64,000 nt of DNA from Streptomyces sp. LUP30 (GTDB taxonomy: Bacteria > Actinomycetota > Actinomycetes > Streptomycetales > Streptomycetaceae): the NCBI RefSeq assembly GCF_001746365.1, contig NZ_MJAJ01000002.1, positions 32,312 to 96,311 on the forward strand, read 5' to 3'. The notes beneath the pieces are model-generated. The model was not told the DNA's origin and did not search any database. It was given only the letters and a program-made list of their open reading frames with translations. Shown piece after piece: positions 53,950 through 62,498 of the stretch; within the stretch, counting starts at the first letter, position 1, and each line of letters begins with the position of its first letter. Made by a program: the position numbers and the translations under genes.

Positions 53950-54654
53950 TCACGATTGATCGGTGCGTTCGTCTCGGACCATCTGGGCGATGTCGCGCAG
54001 TTTGACGTTGTGGTGCTGGGAAATTCGGCGCAGCACGTTGAACGCCTCCTCTTCGCTCAGGTGGTGGCGTTCCCTGAGGATCCCCATGGCCTCGCCGATG
54101 GCGTGCCGGGACTTCATGGCCTCCTCGAGCTGGTCGACCGCGTGAGCGTCGGCCAGGGCGACTGCGGCGTGGGAGGCCAGCAGCCAACCGGCCGTCTCAA
54201 TGTCCTTGCCGAACGTCCCTGGTCGGCGGGCGTACAGATTCAGGGCGCCGAAGTCCTGGTCGTGGGTGTACAGCAGTACGCCGGTCATGCTGCCGATCCC
54301 CAGCTTGGCGGCAGCGTCGGCGAACCGCGGCCAGGCACGCTGGGGCCGTGTCATGTCCTCGATCCGGAATACGCGCTCCCCGTCCGCGGCCCGGCGGGCG
54401 AGATCGAAGCACGGTCCTTCGGCCAGTTCCCCCTGGAGACGGTCGGACTCTTTGACCATGCCTCCGCATGAAGCCAGGGTGACGGACCTTCCCTTGCGCA
54501 CCGCCAGGATCCCGGCCGCGTCACAGCCGTCGACCAGTCTCACGGCCGACGCGGCGATCTCGTCCAGCGTCCCTTGCACCGAGTCCTGCGCGAGCAGGTT
54601 CCGCGCGAGCTCGGCCATAGCCTCGGCGAATTCACGCCACTCCAACTCCACCAC
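53950..54654 (-). CDS. GAF-ANTAR regulatory protein
   Basis: A 234-aa regulator. Residues 25-165 form a GAF domain (VRLVDGCDAAGILAVRKGRS, AEGPCFDLARRAADGERVFR, LGIGSMTGVLLYTHDQDFGA then LNLYARRPGTF). Residues 172-226 are an ANTAR RNA-binding domain (QLEEAMKSRHAIGEAMGILR then HHLSEEEAFNVLRRISQHHN). ANTAR proteins bind paired hairpins in mRNA leaders and block terminators; the GAF part presumably senses a ligand or redox state. Targets cannot be told; leader hairpins such as 50676-50700 are candidates. Confidence 0.92.
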   Translation of the reverse strand: MVELEWREFAEAMAELARNLLAQDSVQGTLDEIAASAVRLVDGCDAAGILAVRKGRSVTLASCGGMVKESDRLQGELAEGPCFDLARRAADGERVFRIEDMTRPQRAWPRFADAAAKLGIGSMTGVLLYTHDQDFGALNLYARRPGTFGKDIETAGWLLASHAAVALADAHAVDQLEEAMKSRHAIGEAMGILRERHHLSEEEAFNVLRRISQHHNVKLRDIAQMVRDERTDQS

Positions 54655-55680
54655 CCGCCTCCTTCCGCCGGTTCCGTCGCCCCACCGCAGACCGCACCTG
54701 TCCCATCCACGCTACTCGACCGTGGTCACACGGACCGGACCCGCACCACGCGGCGCACGAGACGAACTGCCAGGGGGCAACGGGTCGGTCATCACGACCT
54801 GGAAATCGTGATGGCGGTGCCTCAGAGCTTTACGTTCACCGCGAGCGGCGGGCAGGCGGATCAACGCGGCCCTCGTGCTCGCCGGCCGCCCAGACGCCGC
54901 CGGCCGCCAGACCATGTGAGGTCCGGCCGGGCTCATCAGCATCTTGACGGGGGGACGTGGCGGGGCCATGGCGGCGACCGTGAAGATCGGTCCGACGCCA
55001 AGGCGAAGGTCGACGCCGAGGTGGGACAGGGTGCGCAGGCACATCGAGGGGACACATCAATGACGACGCAGCCGTAGTCGGTGTCCGACGCCAGGCAGTC
55101 CGAGCCCCGCGCGACACCGCACCTACCGGGGGCGATAGACAGCGGGACGAGACTATCGCCGAGCTGGAGACGATCGTCCGCTGCGACAATGACCTGCTTG
55201 GCGCGACCGCCTCGCAAGACCCCTGGCCGATCCCGGACAACCGCCCCTCTGCTCCTCACGGAGCTCAATCCGATTCGGGCTGCGCGCCCGGCGCCCCCGT
55301 CTCATCAGAGGCCAGTCACAGCCTATGAATTTCAGGAATTTGCTCTACCGCTCGAAGATCCCTCACGAATAGGGTTCCGGCTCTACAGCCTCCTGACCCA
55401 CGTCCACACGTCGCCGGAGCGTGCTGGTGCCGCGGTTGCAGCATCCAGCCGTCCTGACGATATGGGAACGGGTCGGATTGCCCGCCCAGACCGCAAGCCC
55501 GGACGTCGGTGGCTGCTCACCCTGCCGCGGCAATCGCTGTGGCCCGGCGTTTGGCGGGCCAAGGCCAGCTGGTGCGCAGTGCCGGGCGGCGATGCATTCT
55601 GAGAGGTGGAGTGTCCAGGTCAGTGAGCTTGCTCCGGTCCACCGAGGTCAACGCATTGCACATGAATCAGGGAGTTGGTC
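54655..55680. other. About 1 kb without a recognisable gene
   Basis: No frame here gives a known family with a start signal. The part 55,300-55,480 is locally less GC-rich and a frame reads AYEFQEFALPLEDPSRIGFR; it may be a degraded gene or acquired DNA. The function is unknown. Confidence 0.45.
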
Positions 55681-56058
55681 ATGCCGTCCCCGCACTTCCA
55701 CGTGAACTCCTCGATGGGCCCGGACGAGGTAATGCGGGTTCTGACGAAGTTCGGTCCGTCGCGCGTCGAAGATCGGCTTCCCCCCTGCCGAATACTTCCA
55801 GGGCCACGAGCGGGGTGATGGGCGGACGTGACCGAATCCCCTTCGACGAAGCTGGTCACCGTTACTGCTCGTGATTCGATGCCCCTCGTCCCGGGTGCCT
55901 GGCAGTTTCAGGTGACCCCCGCGGAGAAGGGCACCCGTGTCGATGTCAGAGCAGAACGGCATCCCACTGGGGACAAGTCGAAGACGATGTCTTCGGCCCT
56001 CCCCTTCGCGGGGCCGGTGCCCCGCAAATCCTTCAAGGCCCCCCTGCACACCACGTAA
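55681..56058 (+). pseudogene. SRPBCC-family gene broken across three frames
   Basis: The protein can be read in order through three frames. The first is HFHVNSSMGPDEVMRVLTKF, the second SKIGFPPAEYFQGHERGD, and the third WADVTESPSTKLVTV, then GAWQFQVTPAEKGTRVDV and FKAPLHTT to the stop at 56058. Together they match a polyketide-cyclase-type SRPBCC protein. At least two frameshifts exist, at about 55765 and 55825, and it is shorter than normal. It is adjacent to the intact YhgE-like gene, 66 nt upstream. Confidence 0.65.
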
Positions 56059-56124
56059 TGGCGCCGCTGATGCACAAGCGGGTGTCATCCCGACAGCGCA
56101 GGACCCCGCCCCCATGGGAGTTTC

Positions 56125-57438
56125 ATGACCTCCAAGGATTCCGGGAAGCAGCCTTCACTTGCACGCGCTGTCGTCGTGGTGCGGCACGGAAAGCTCTGGC
56201 TGGTACCGACCATCTTGTCCGCACTGGTGGCACTGTGCCTGACGCTGCTCTACATGGGCGGCATCCTCAACCCGAACGGCAACCTGCGTCACCTCCCCAT
56301 TGCGCTCGTCAACTCTGACCAAGGGCCGCCGCTGCCAGGACAGCAGCAGACCTTAGGCGCGCAGGTGAGCCGGTCGGTCGCTGCGGCAACCCCACCGGAC
56401 ACCGTCGATTGGCGTCAGCTCAGCCTGAGTCAGATGCAGGACCAACTTGCGTCGGGCAAGATCTACGGCGCTCTGGTGATCGGGAGCGACTTCACCAGCT
56501 CGGTCGCGGCACTGACAACCACTCAGGCCACCAAGCGGCCTGCCCTGACCGTTCTGACCAACCCAGGGCTGGGCAGCCTGGGCTCCTCCCTCGCCAGCCA
56601 GATCACCCAGCGCGCGGCTCATCAGGCGTCTCTGACGATCGGCCGGCAACTGGCGGCCCAGGCTGCCGAGCAGGGAACCAACACCACGAGTCAATCGCTC
56701 CTAGGCGACCCCGTCACCGTGACCACCAAGGTGGGCCATCCCATCGGAAGCCACAGCGGCCTCGGCCTGAGCGCCTTCTACTTCACGTTGCTGCTGGTGC
56801 TGACCGGATTCGTCGGCGGAAACATCATCAACAACGGCGTCGACGCGGGCCTGGGATACACCGACAACGAGATCGGGCCCTGGCACACCCGACGCCCCAC
56901 CGTGCCCATCAGCCGCACACAGACACTGCTGCTGAAGATGCTCATGACCGCGGGCATCCTCGTGCTCACCACTAGCCTGCTCATGATCGCCGCAGTCGGG
57001 ATCCTGGGCATGGACGCCTCGCATCTGCCCCTGCTGTGGATCTTCTCCTACTGCGCGAGCCTGGCCGTGGGCCTGGGAGTGCAGGCCATCAACGCCGCCT
57101 TCGGCGGGATCGGCCAAGTTGTCTCCATGTTCGTGTTCATCGCCCTGGCTCTGCCGTCCTCCGGGGCGACCATTCCCCTCCATGCCGTGCCGGGCTTCTA
57201 TCGCTTCCTGGCGCTGTTCGAACCGATGCGGCAACTGAGCGACGGCATACGGGCCATCCTCTACTTCGATGCCCGAGCCGACGCCGGCTTGACGCGCGGC
57301 TGGGTCATGATCGCCATCGGTGGCGCCCTCGCCCTGTTGTTCGGGTTCACCATGGTTCTGTACTACGACCGCAGGGGGCTGCATCGTTTGACCGCGCGCC
57401 CCGCAGCCCCGGCGTCCCCCCGCTCGCCGGAGTCGTGA
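56125..57438 (+). CDS. YhgE/Pip-like ABC-2 family membrane protein
   Basis: A 437-aa protein. An N-terminal helix (WLVPTILSALVALCLTLLYM) is followed by a large extracytoplasmic domain (about 48-210) with LPIALVNSDQGPP, YGALVIGSDFTSSVAALTTT and ASQITQRAAHQASLTIGRQL. Five C-terminal helices start FYFTLLLVLTGFVGGNIINN. This is the layout of YhgE/Pip-type phage receptor and ABC-2 permease-like proteins, such as the secreted-protein translocation partner of type VII-like systems. No ATPase gene adjoins it. The start has GGGAG 6 nt upstream. Confidence 0.82.
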   Translation: MTSKDSGKQPSLARAVVVVRHGKLWLVPTILSALVALCLTLLYMGGILNPNGNLRHLPIALVNSDQGPPLPGQQQTLGAQVSRSVAAATPPDTVDWRQLSLSQMQDQLASGKIYGALVIGSDFTSSVAALTTTQATKRPALTVLTNPGLGSLGSSLASQITQRAAHQASLTIGRQLAAQAAEQGTNTTSQSLLGDPVTVTTKVGHPIGSHSGLGLSAFYFTLLLVLTGFVGGNIINNGVDAGLGYTDNEIGPWHTRRPTVPISRTQTLLLKMLMTAGILVLTTSLLMIAAVGILGMDASHLPLLWIFSYCASLAVGLGVQAINAAFGGIGQVVSMFVFIALALPSSGATIPLHAVPGFYRFLALFEPMRQLSDGIRAILYFDARADAGLTRGWVMIAIGGALALLFGFTMVLYYDRRGLHRLTARPAAPASPRSPES

Positions 57439-57843
57439 TGACCCGCCTACCCCGCTCATCCGGTCCCGCGGGAGGAGGCCGTGCGTCCTGTGTGGGTGGG
57501 CGACCAGTTCGGGGACGTGCCGTACAAGGCCGACCACGTCTACCCGCTCTCCTCGCCGCCGCCGACGACTGAGTCGGTGTGCATGACTGCGAAGGAGTCG
57601 CCAACACTTCAGGGGGCCATGCCCTGCTTCCTGCGCGGCGGATTCCAGCGTGAGTCATGTTGTGCCGACGCCTCAGGAACGGGACATGTCCGTGCACACC
57701 GGCCCCGGCTGCGTCCGCTCGAGGACCCCGCGGTCCGGGCCCGCTTCGACGTTGAGGCGAACGGCTCGTAGCCCTCCCCCGAAGGGCCCTGCCACTCCCC
57801 TGCTCGCTACGGCCAGCCACCACACACCCCGGGGGCGAGGACC
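57439..57843. other. No convincing gene
   Basis: About 400 bases between the membrane protein and the short gene at 57844. A frame ending at 57771 reads VRAHRPRLRPLEDPAVRARF and may be a relic; it is not recognised. Confidence 0.4.
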
Positions 57844-58143
57844 GTGGCGTCCCTCCTCGAAAGGAACCGTGATGACTCGCCAGCCGATACGCAGGTGCCC
57901 GAGGAGGTCGTCCAGGCTTGGCGCGCCCACGCGCGGGCAACGGTCGCGGGCGGCATCGAGGCGCTCGGGATTCCGCTGGACGCAGGCTCGCCCGCTCGGA
58001 CGGTAACCGGCCGCACCCTGCTGCTCGCCGCCCACAGTGAGCAGGCCACCGCCGAGCAGCTGAGCGTGGACGGGTTCGAGGTGGCCGCCCCCGAGGTCAC
58101 CGACATATCCGACCGGAAGGTCCACCATGCACACGTTCGTTAG
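57844..58143 (+). CDS. Hypothetical protein ending opposite the EF-hand oxygenase
   Basis: A frame of up to 99 aa with coding-like third positions. EEVVQAWRAHARATVAGGIE then ALGIPLDAGSPARTV, and SEQATAEQLSVDGFEVAAPE. The start is uncertain (GTG 57844, or a start near the AAAGGAACC ribosome-like site at 57860-57870). Its stop overlaps the stop of the convergent gene by a few bases. The family is unknown. Confidence 0.45.
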   Translation: MASLLERNRDDSPADTQVPEEVVQAWRAHARATVAGGIEALGIPLDAGSPARTVTGRTLLLAAHSEQATAEQLSVDGFEVAAPEVTDISDRKVHHAHVR

Positions 58144-59600
58144 GCGTCGGCGAGAAGCGGATCGTATGGCGAGTTACTGCGGCGGCCTGACATGAAGGAA
58201 AGGAAGTCGCCCACGAACGCGCTGCGGTCATAGGCGCCGCCGGCAGTGGTGAGGTCGCGGTGGAAGGCAGTGCGGAAGAGCGCTCGGTGTTCGTCCGCGT
58301 CGATGGTTCCGCTGTTGTCCTTGTCGGTGGCGTCGAAGAGCACCTCGGCCACGCGGATGAGCGCGGGACCGGCGAGGGAGGGCACGGCGGCCGCGTACTC
58401 GTCCGCGCTGACACGGCCGTCGCCGTCGGTGTCGAGGGCGGCCTGGAGTTCGCGCCACCAGGCGGCGAAGGCGTCGTAGAGACGGCTCTCTTCGGGTTCG
58501 TCCAGGTCAAGGCGGGTGGCCAGTTCACGGGCCATCGCGGCGAGGTCGGGCCAGTCGAGGTGGCCGTCGCCGGTCTGGTCCAGCACCTGGCGGAAGAACT
58601 CATCCGCCGAGCGCCGGCCCTCTTCCGATGCCGCAGAGACGGTCGGGACCGGGTCGGGCATGGCGACACCGCTCAGTGGGGTGAGGAGGCGGAGCAGAGC
58701 CGATGCCTGCTTCATACGAGCGCGCAACGCGGTCACGGTTCGGGCGCGGGGGTCGCCGCTGTCGGGCGGGAGGGAGAGGGTCTCGATGATGGTTTCGACA
58801 TTGATCCAGCCCTCCGGGAGGAAACGGGTGAGCCCGGCGGCGAGGTAAGCGCCCTGCATGAGGGTCGGGGCGCCGGGCATCTTGGGCAGGCCGGCCTTGC
58901 GCCGGTAGGGCTCGGGGAGCGAGGCGACGGTGATCGCGCCGAGGAGCGGACCGACGACAGCCCGGCCGGCCGCCCACAGTGTCGGCGCGCCGTCGAGCAG
59001 TGCCGGGGCGGGCAGGTGGTCGAAGAGCCGGTAGAGAATGATGCGGGCTGCCTCGGTGTTCTCCAGTTCGTCCTCGACGACCCTGTCGAAGTACCGCCAG
59101 AAGTCGTTCAGGTCCTCGGGGAGTTCCCCGGCGTCGCCGTCGAGCGCGGCGAGGAACCCGCGGTACTTGGCGTACATGCCCTCCATGGTGTTCTGGTCGA
59201 GTGGCTGACCGCTCAGTCGGCACATGGTGACGGCGCTATCGTAGAGGGTCGCGATCACCCAGGCGCGGGTCGCCCGGTCCCTGGCGTCGTAGGCGCGGCC
59301 GCGGGAGTCGGAGCCGCTCAGGCGGGCGTGCAGCCTGTTGAGACGGGCGGCCTCCCGCTCGCGTACCGCTGGGTCGGCGTCGAACATACGCCGCATGCTG
59401 AGGAAGGTGTTGCGCAGCCGACGCCATGGGTGGGCAACGAACGTGGAGTTGTCGGCGAGGGCGGCGCCGATCTGTGGGTGTGCGGCCTCCAGCACGGTGG
59501 CGCGGATTACGGCCAGCGCCCACCGCGGGTCGTCGAAGAAGGCGCTGAACTGCGGCTCCGCACCGAAAAGAGGGGCCGATTTCGTGGTCCCAGTCGTCAT
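58140..59600 (-). CDS. MpaB/rubber-oxygenase-family (DUF2236) protein fused to EF-hands
   Basis: A 486-aa soluble protein. Residues 15-310 match the oxygenase-like MpaB/DUF2236 family: VLEAAHPQIGAALADNSTFV, YDARDRATRAWVIATLYDSA, LPAPALLDGAPTLWAAGRAV. From 335 it is an EF-hand domain. Calcium loops DQTGDGHLDWPD (341-352), DTDGDGRVSADE (390-401) and DKDNSGTIDADE (426-437) all carry acidic residues at positions 1, 3, 5 and 12; a degenerate fourth follows. The family includes membrane-bound oxygenases and latex clearing protein-like enzymes that cleave prenyl chains. A calcium-controlled oxygenase is inferred. The ATG overlaps the stop of the upstream prenyltransferase gene. Confidence 0.85.
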   Translation of the reverse strand: MTTGTTKSAPLFGAEPQFSAFFDDPRWALAVIRATVLEAAHPQIGAALADNSTFVAHPWRRLRNTFLSMRRMFDADPAVREREAARLNRLHARLSGSDSRGRAYDARDRATRAWVIATLYDSAVTMCRLSGQPLDQNTMEGMYAKYRGFLAALDGDAGELPEDLNDFWRYFDRVVEDELENTEAARIILYRLFDHLPAPALLDGAPTLWAAGRAVVGPLLGAITVASLPEPYRRKAGLPKMPGAPTLMQGAYLAAGLTRFLPEGWINVETIIETLSLPPDSGDPRARTVTALRARMKQASALLRLLTPLSGVAMPDPVPTVSAASEEGRRSADEFFRQVLDQTGDGHLDWPDLAAMARELATRLDLDEPEESRLYDAFAAWWRELQAALDTDGDGRVSADEYAAAVPSLAGPALIRVAEVLFDATDKDNSGTIDADEHRALFRTAFHRDLTTAGGAYDRSAFVGDFLSFMSGRRSNSPYDPLLADA

Positions 59601-60475
59601 GACGGGTCTCCGTTCGTCTGGGGCGGCACGCCGCCGAAGCGGCGGTCACGGCGCCGGTAGGTGCGCAGACAGGTCAGGAAGTCAGGGGCCCGGAAGTCCG
59701 GCCAGAGCGCCTCGGGGAAGACCCATTCGGCATAGGCGACTTGCCAGAGCATGAAGTTGGAAATGCGCTGCTCGCCGGAGGTGCGGATGACGAGATCGAC
59801 GTCGGGGGTGTCGGGGAACGGCAGGTGGTCCGCGAAGAGCCGTTCGGTGACATCGTCGGCGGACGTGCCGTTACGGATCAGCGACTTGGCGGCCTCGACG
59901 ATGTCCCGGCGTCCGCCGTGGTCGAAGGCGACGGTGAGCGTCATTCCCCGGTTGTCGGCGGTCAGCGTCGCCAGATCGTCGAGGTCCTGGGTCAGTTCAC
60001 GGGGGATGCGTGGGTCTGCGGCCCCGAGGAAACGGCAGCGGATGCCGCGGGCGAGCAGCAGTGGCGCGTGCTTGCGCACCACCTGGCGCACCAGGCTCAT
60101 CAGGTAGTCGACCTCGGTGCGGGGACGGTTCCAGTTCTCGGTGGAGAAGGCATACAGACTCAGCCACTGCACCCCAGCCGTCCGGGCAGCCTCGATGATG
60201 TCGATGACGGTGGTCTCCGCGGCCCGGTGGCCCGCCGTCCGGGGAAGCGAACGCTTCTGCGCCCAACGACCGTTTCCGTCCATCACGCAGGCCACGTGCC
60301 GCGGCACCACACGCGCCGGGGTGTCGTCCAGCCGCTGCTCGCGGCCACGCTGTGGCCCGACCGGCCGTGGGTCCGCCGGTTCCGCGCGTGCATAGTGGAC
60401 GCCGTCGTCCGTCGCACCCAGCCTCGTATCACCCGGAACGGCACAGTCGGCGTTACCGCGCTCCGTCACACCCAC
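59597..60475 (-). CDS. cis-Prenyltransferase (undecaprenyl diphosphate synthase family)
   Basis: An enzyme of up to 292 aa that adds isopentenyl units with cis geometry. PRHVACVMDGNGRWAQKRSL contains the catalytic Asp. YAFSTENWNRP, TVAFDHGGRRDIVEA and VDLVIRTSGEQRISNFMLWQ are the remaining conserved regions. The first about 55 residues are not part of the fold, so a later start is possible. It overlaps the oxygenase gene (ATGA), so both are made together. Main-route UppS is normally encoded elsewhere beside recO and era; a second copy coupled to an oxygenase suggests a dedicated prenoid. Confidence 0.9.
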   Translation of the reverse strand: MGVTERGNADCAVPGDTRLGATDDGVHYARAEPADPRPVGPQRGREQRLDDTPARVVPRHVACVMDGNGRWAQKRSLPRTAGHRAAETTVIDIIEAARTAGVQWLSLYAFSTENWNRPRTEVDYLMSLVRQVVRKHAPLLLARGIRCRFLGAADPRIPRELTQDLDDLATLTADNRGMTLTVAFDHGGRRDIVEAAKSLIRNGTSADDVTERLFADHLPFPDTPDVDLVIRTSGEQRISNFMLWQVAYAEWVFPEALWPDFRAPDFLTCLRTYRRRDRRFGGVPPQTNGDPS

Positions 60476-60914
60476 CCCGTCTCGAAGCAGCCCTCAACGG
60501 GGCATTTCCTGCGAGAAGTCTGGCGGCACGGAAGGGGCCTGACCGGCCGAACGAGGGGACCGTCACCCGTGGCGCATACGCCCGATTTCCGTAGGCGTCG
60601 GCGGCGGCCGATGGGATCGGCGCCTTGAGGCTGAGGGACACCACAGCGGCCGGCCACCCGGCGCCTCGCCGATGGAACCCACGAAACCCGGGTTCCGCGC
60701 GTGGGCGCCCCTCCGACCAGAATCACGATCCCGCCACGACCGGCCTGCAAGAAGTCCGCCGGCAGGGCGATGGCTGCCGGTCCGGTGTCAGGCCGTCCCC
60801 GGGCGGCAGCCGCCCCCGTCGGTGGAGGCGTGTTGCTACGACCCTGACCGCGGACAGCGCGGGTGAGGCTTGCATTCGACATACCGGCGATCGGCGAAGC
60901 CGTCCACTCCGCTA

Positions 60915-60985
60915 ACATATTCGAGCTCACGACAATTATATTGAAATATAACAAATCGGCTGAAGACTTGATATCTACGATAATG
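60915..60985. promoter_or_regulatory. AT-rich promoter region of the PAP2 gene
   Basis: About 70 bases of low GC content (TATTGAAATATAACAAATC at about 60940-60958) in a very GC-rich setting. It directly precedes the ATG at 60983. The full divergent spacer from the prenyltransferase start (60476) to this point holds no recognisable gene. Confidence 0.5.
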
Positions 60986-62329
60986 CGAGGTTTCTCGCGA
61001 ATAGGCGCCGCCCTTCGGGCGGTTCCATGGCGGCAACCACGCTGCATGCTGCGGGCCGCCGTGACCGTGGTGGGCCTCGGATTCCTCATCGCACTGGAGA
61101 TCGCCTCGCGTCGATACGGCGAACGGGGGCCGATCACCGACCAGGCGCGAGAGGTGATCTTCGCCCCCAGATCGGGGACCGTGCTGTACGCCAGCATGGC
61201 GTTGATGATGGTGGTGCTCACCTGGCGCCAGCGGTTCATCGCGCTCGGCGCGGCGGTCGGCATCGACGTCATCTTCTGGCTCGTGCGACGGGCTGTCGGC
61301 GCCGAGATGATGTTCGGCAACGGCGCATTGTGGGTGACGTTGGCCTGCGGTGTCATCGCCGTCACGCGCCGAACCGGCCGGGACCGTGCCTTGCTGCTCA
61401 AGGGCGTGGGACTGGCCCTGCTCCTGGTGACCGGCCGCAAGAGCGGCTACACCTGGCTGCTGATCACGTCGAAGACCCGCCCGACGGTATTGGACCAGTA
61501 CGTGGCCACCGCCGATCACGCCTTGGGTAACCCGTCGTGGGTGGCGGGCCGGATCGTCGCGGCCACCGGCACGGTCGGCGACCACATTCTCGAATGGGTC
61601 TACATCCAGCTCCCGGTGGCGGCGGTCGCGGTGGCGCTTTACCAACTGCGCCATGTAGCGGTCGAGCGCCGCTTCCCGGGCCACCATCTGGTGCGCACCT
61701 TCCTGGTCATCGGTCTGCTGGGACCCGCGATCTACATGATCTTCCCTGTGGTCGGACCCATTTTCGCCTTCGGCGCCGACGGAGGCCATTGGGCCGCGGC
61801 CAATTTGTGGCCCAACACGCCGCCGCCGGTCGGCACTCCGCAACCGATGCGTTTCGACGAGATCACCCCGCGCAACTGCATGCCCAGTCTGCACATCGCA
61901 TGGGCCACCGCGATCTTCATCCATGCCCTCAAGGGCCCGTGGGTGTTGCGGTTCGCAGGCGCGTTCTGGCTCATCGCCACGCTGGGCGCAACCCTGGGCT
62001 TCGGCTACCACTACGGCGCGGACATCATCGCCGGTGTGGTGTTCACCCTCACCATCGACATGGCGCTGCGCTCGCTCGACCGCGGCTGGAATCGGTCGGC
62101 CAAGCAGTTCGTCGTCTACGGCGCGGCGGTCTTCAGCGCCCTCTTGGCGTCCTACCGCTATCTGTCGACGGACATGGCCGCCCATCCGTGGGTCTTCGGC
62201 CCGCTGCTCATGCTGGCACTGGCCTCAACGGTCTACGGCTATGCACGGATCACCTGGCTGTCCGAGCTGAGGGCCGTCCCGGCCCATGTGCCAGAACCGC
62301 GACGCGACCCGCAGCCCGAGCCGGTCTGA
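60983..62329 (+). CDS. PAP2/Aur1-type membrane phosphatase
   Basis: A protein of about 448 aa with roughly ten membrane helices. The phosphatase motifs are CMPSLHIAWATAIF (second motif, P-S-x-H) and GYHYGADIIAGVVF (third motif, H-x-x-x-D), as in Aur1/Ipt1-type lipid phosphatases that act on prenyl or phospholipid phosphates. The first motif is not clear. Start options are GTG 60863 and ATG 60983; the latter keeps the AT-rich region as promoter. Divergent from the cis-prenyltransferase, it could remove diphosphate from its product. Confidence 0.82.
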   Translation: MRGFSRIGAALRAVPWRQPRCMLRAAVTVVGLGFLIALEIASRRYGERGPITDQAREVIFAPRSGTVLYASMALMMVVLTWRQRFIALGAAVGIDVIFWLVRRAVGAEMMFGNGALWVTLACGVIAVTRRTGRDRALLLKGVGLALLLVTGRKSGYTWLLITSKTRPTVLDQYVATADHALGNPSWVAGRIVAATGTVGDHILEWVYIQLPVAAVAVALYQLRHVAVERRFPGHHLVRTFLVIGLLGPAIYMIFPVVGPIFAFGADGGHWAAANLWPNTPPPVGTPQPMRFDEITPRNCMPSLHIAWATAIFIHALKGPWVLRFAGAFWLIATLGATLGFGYHYGADIIAGVVFTLTIDMALRSLDRGWNRSAKQFVVYGAAVFSALLASYRYLSTDMAAHPWVFGPLLMLALASTVYGYARITWLSELRAVPAHVPEPRRDPQPEPV

Positions 62330-62470
62330 TCCGATGTGGGACCGGAGGAGCGACACAGGGCGTCTCAGTCGGGCTCCGGCCAGGCAGTGGGGGCGGTCGG
62401 CTGTGTCTCGTCGCCAGCTACTCCAGCATGTCGATAGCGGTTCACGGTTCGGACCGTGGGGAGAGCTGGC

Positions 62471-62490
62471 CCTCCACCCGCGGGTGGAGG
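62471..62490. terminator. Palindrome between convergent genes
   Basis: CCTCCACCCG is followed directly by its complement CGGGTGGAGG, a 20-bp perfect palindrome 8 nt from the end of the permease gene and about 140 nt after the phosphatase stop. It is a likely bidirectional terminator. Confidence 0.6.
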
Positions 62491-62498
62491 CCCGCGCT

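Noticed and set aside
60836..62185. 449-codon minus-strand frame opposite the PAP2 gene
   Set aside because: Antisense shadow; the plus-strand product has membrane helices and phosphatase motifs.
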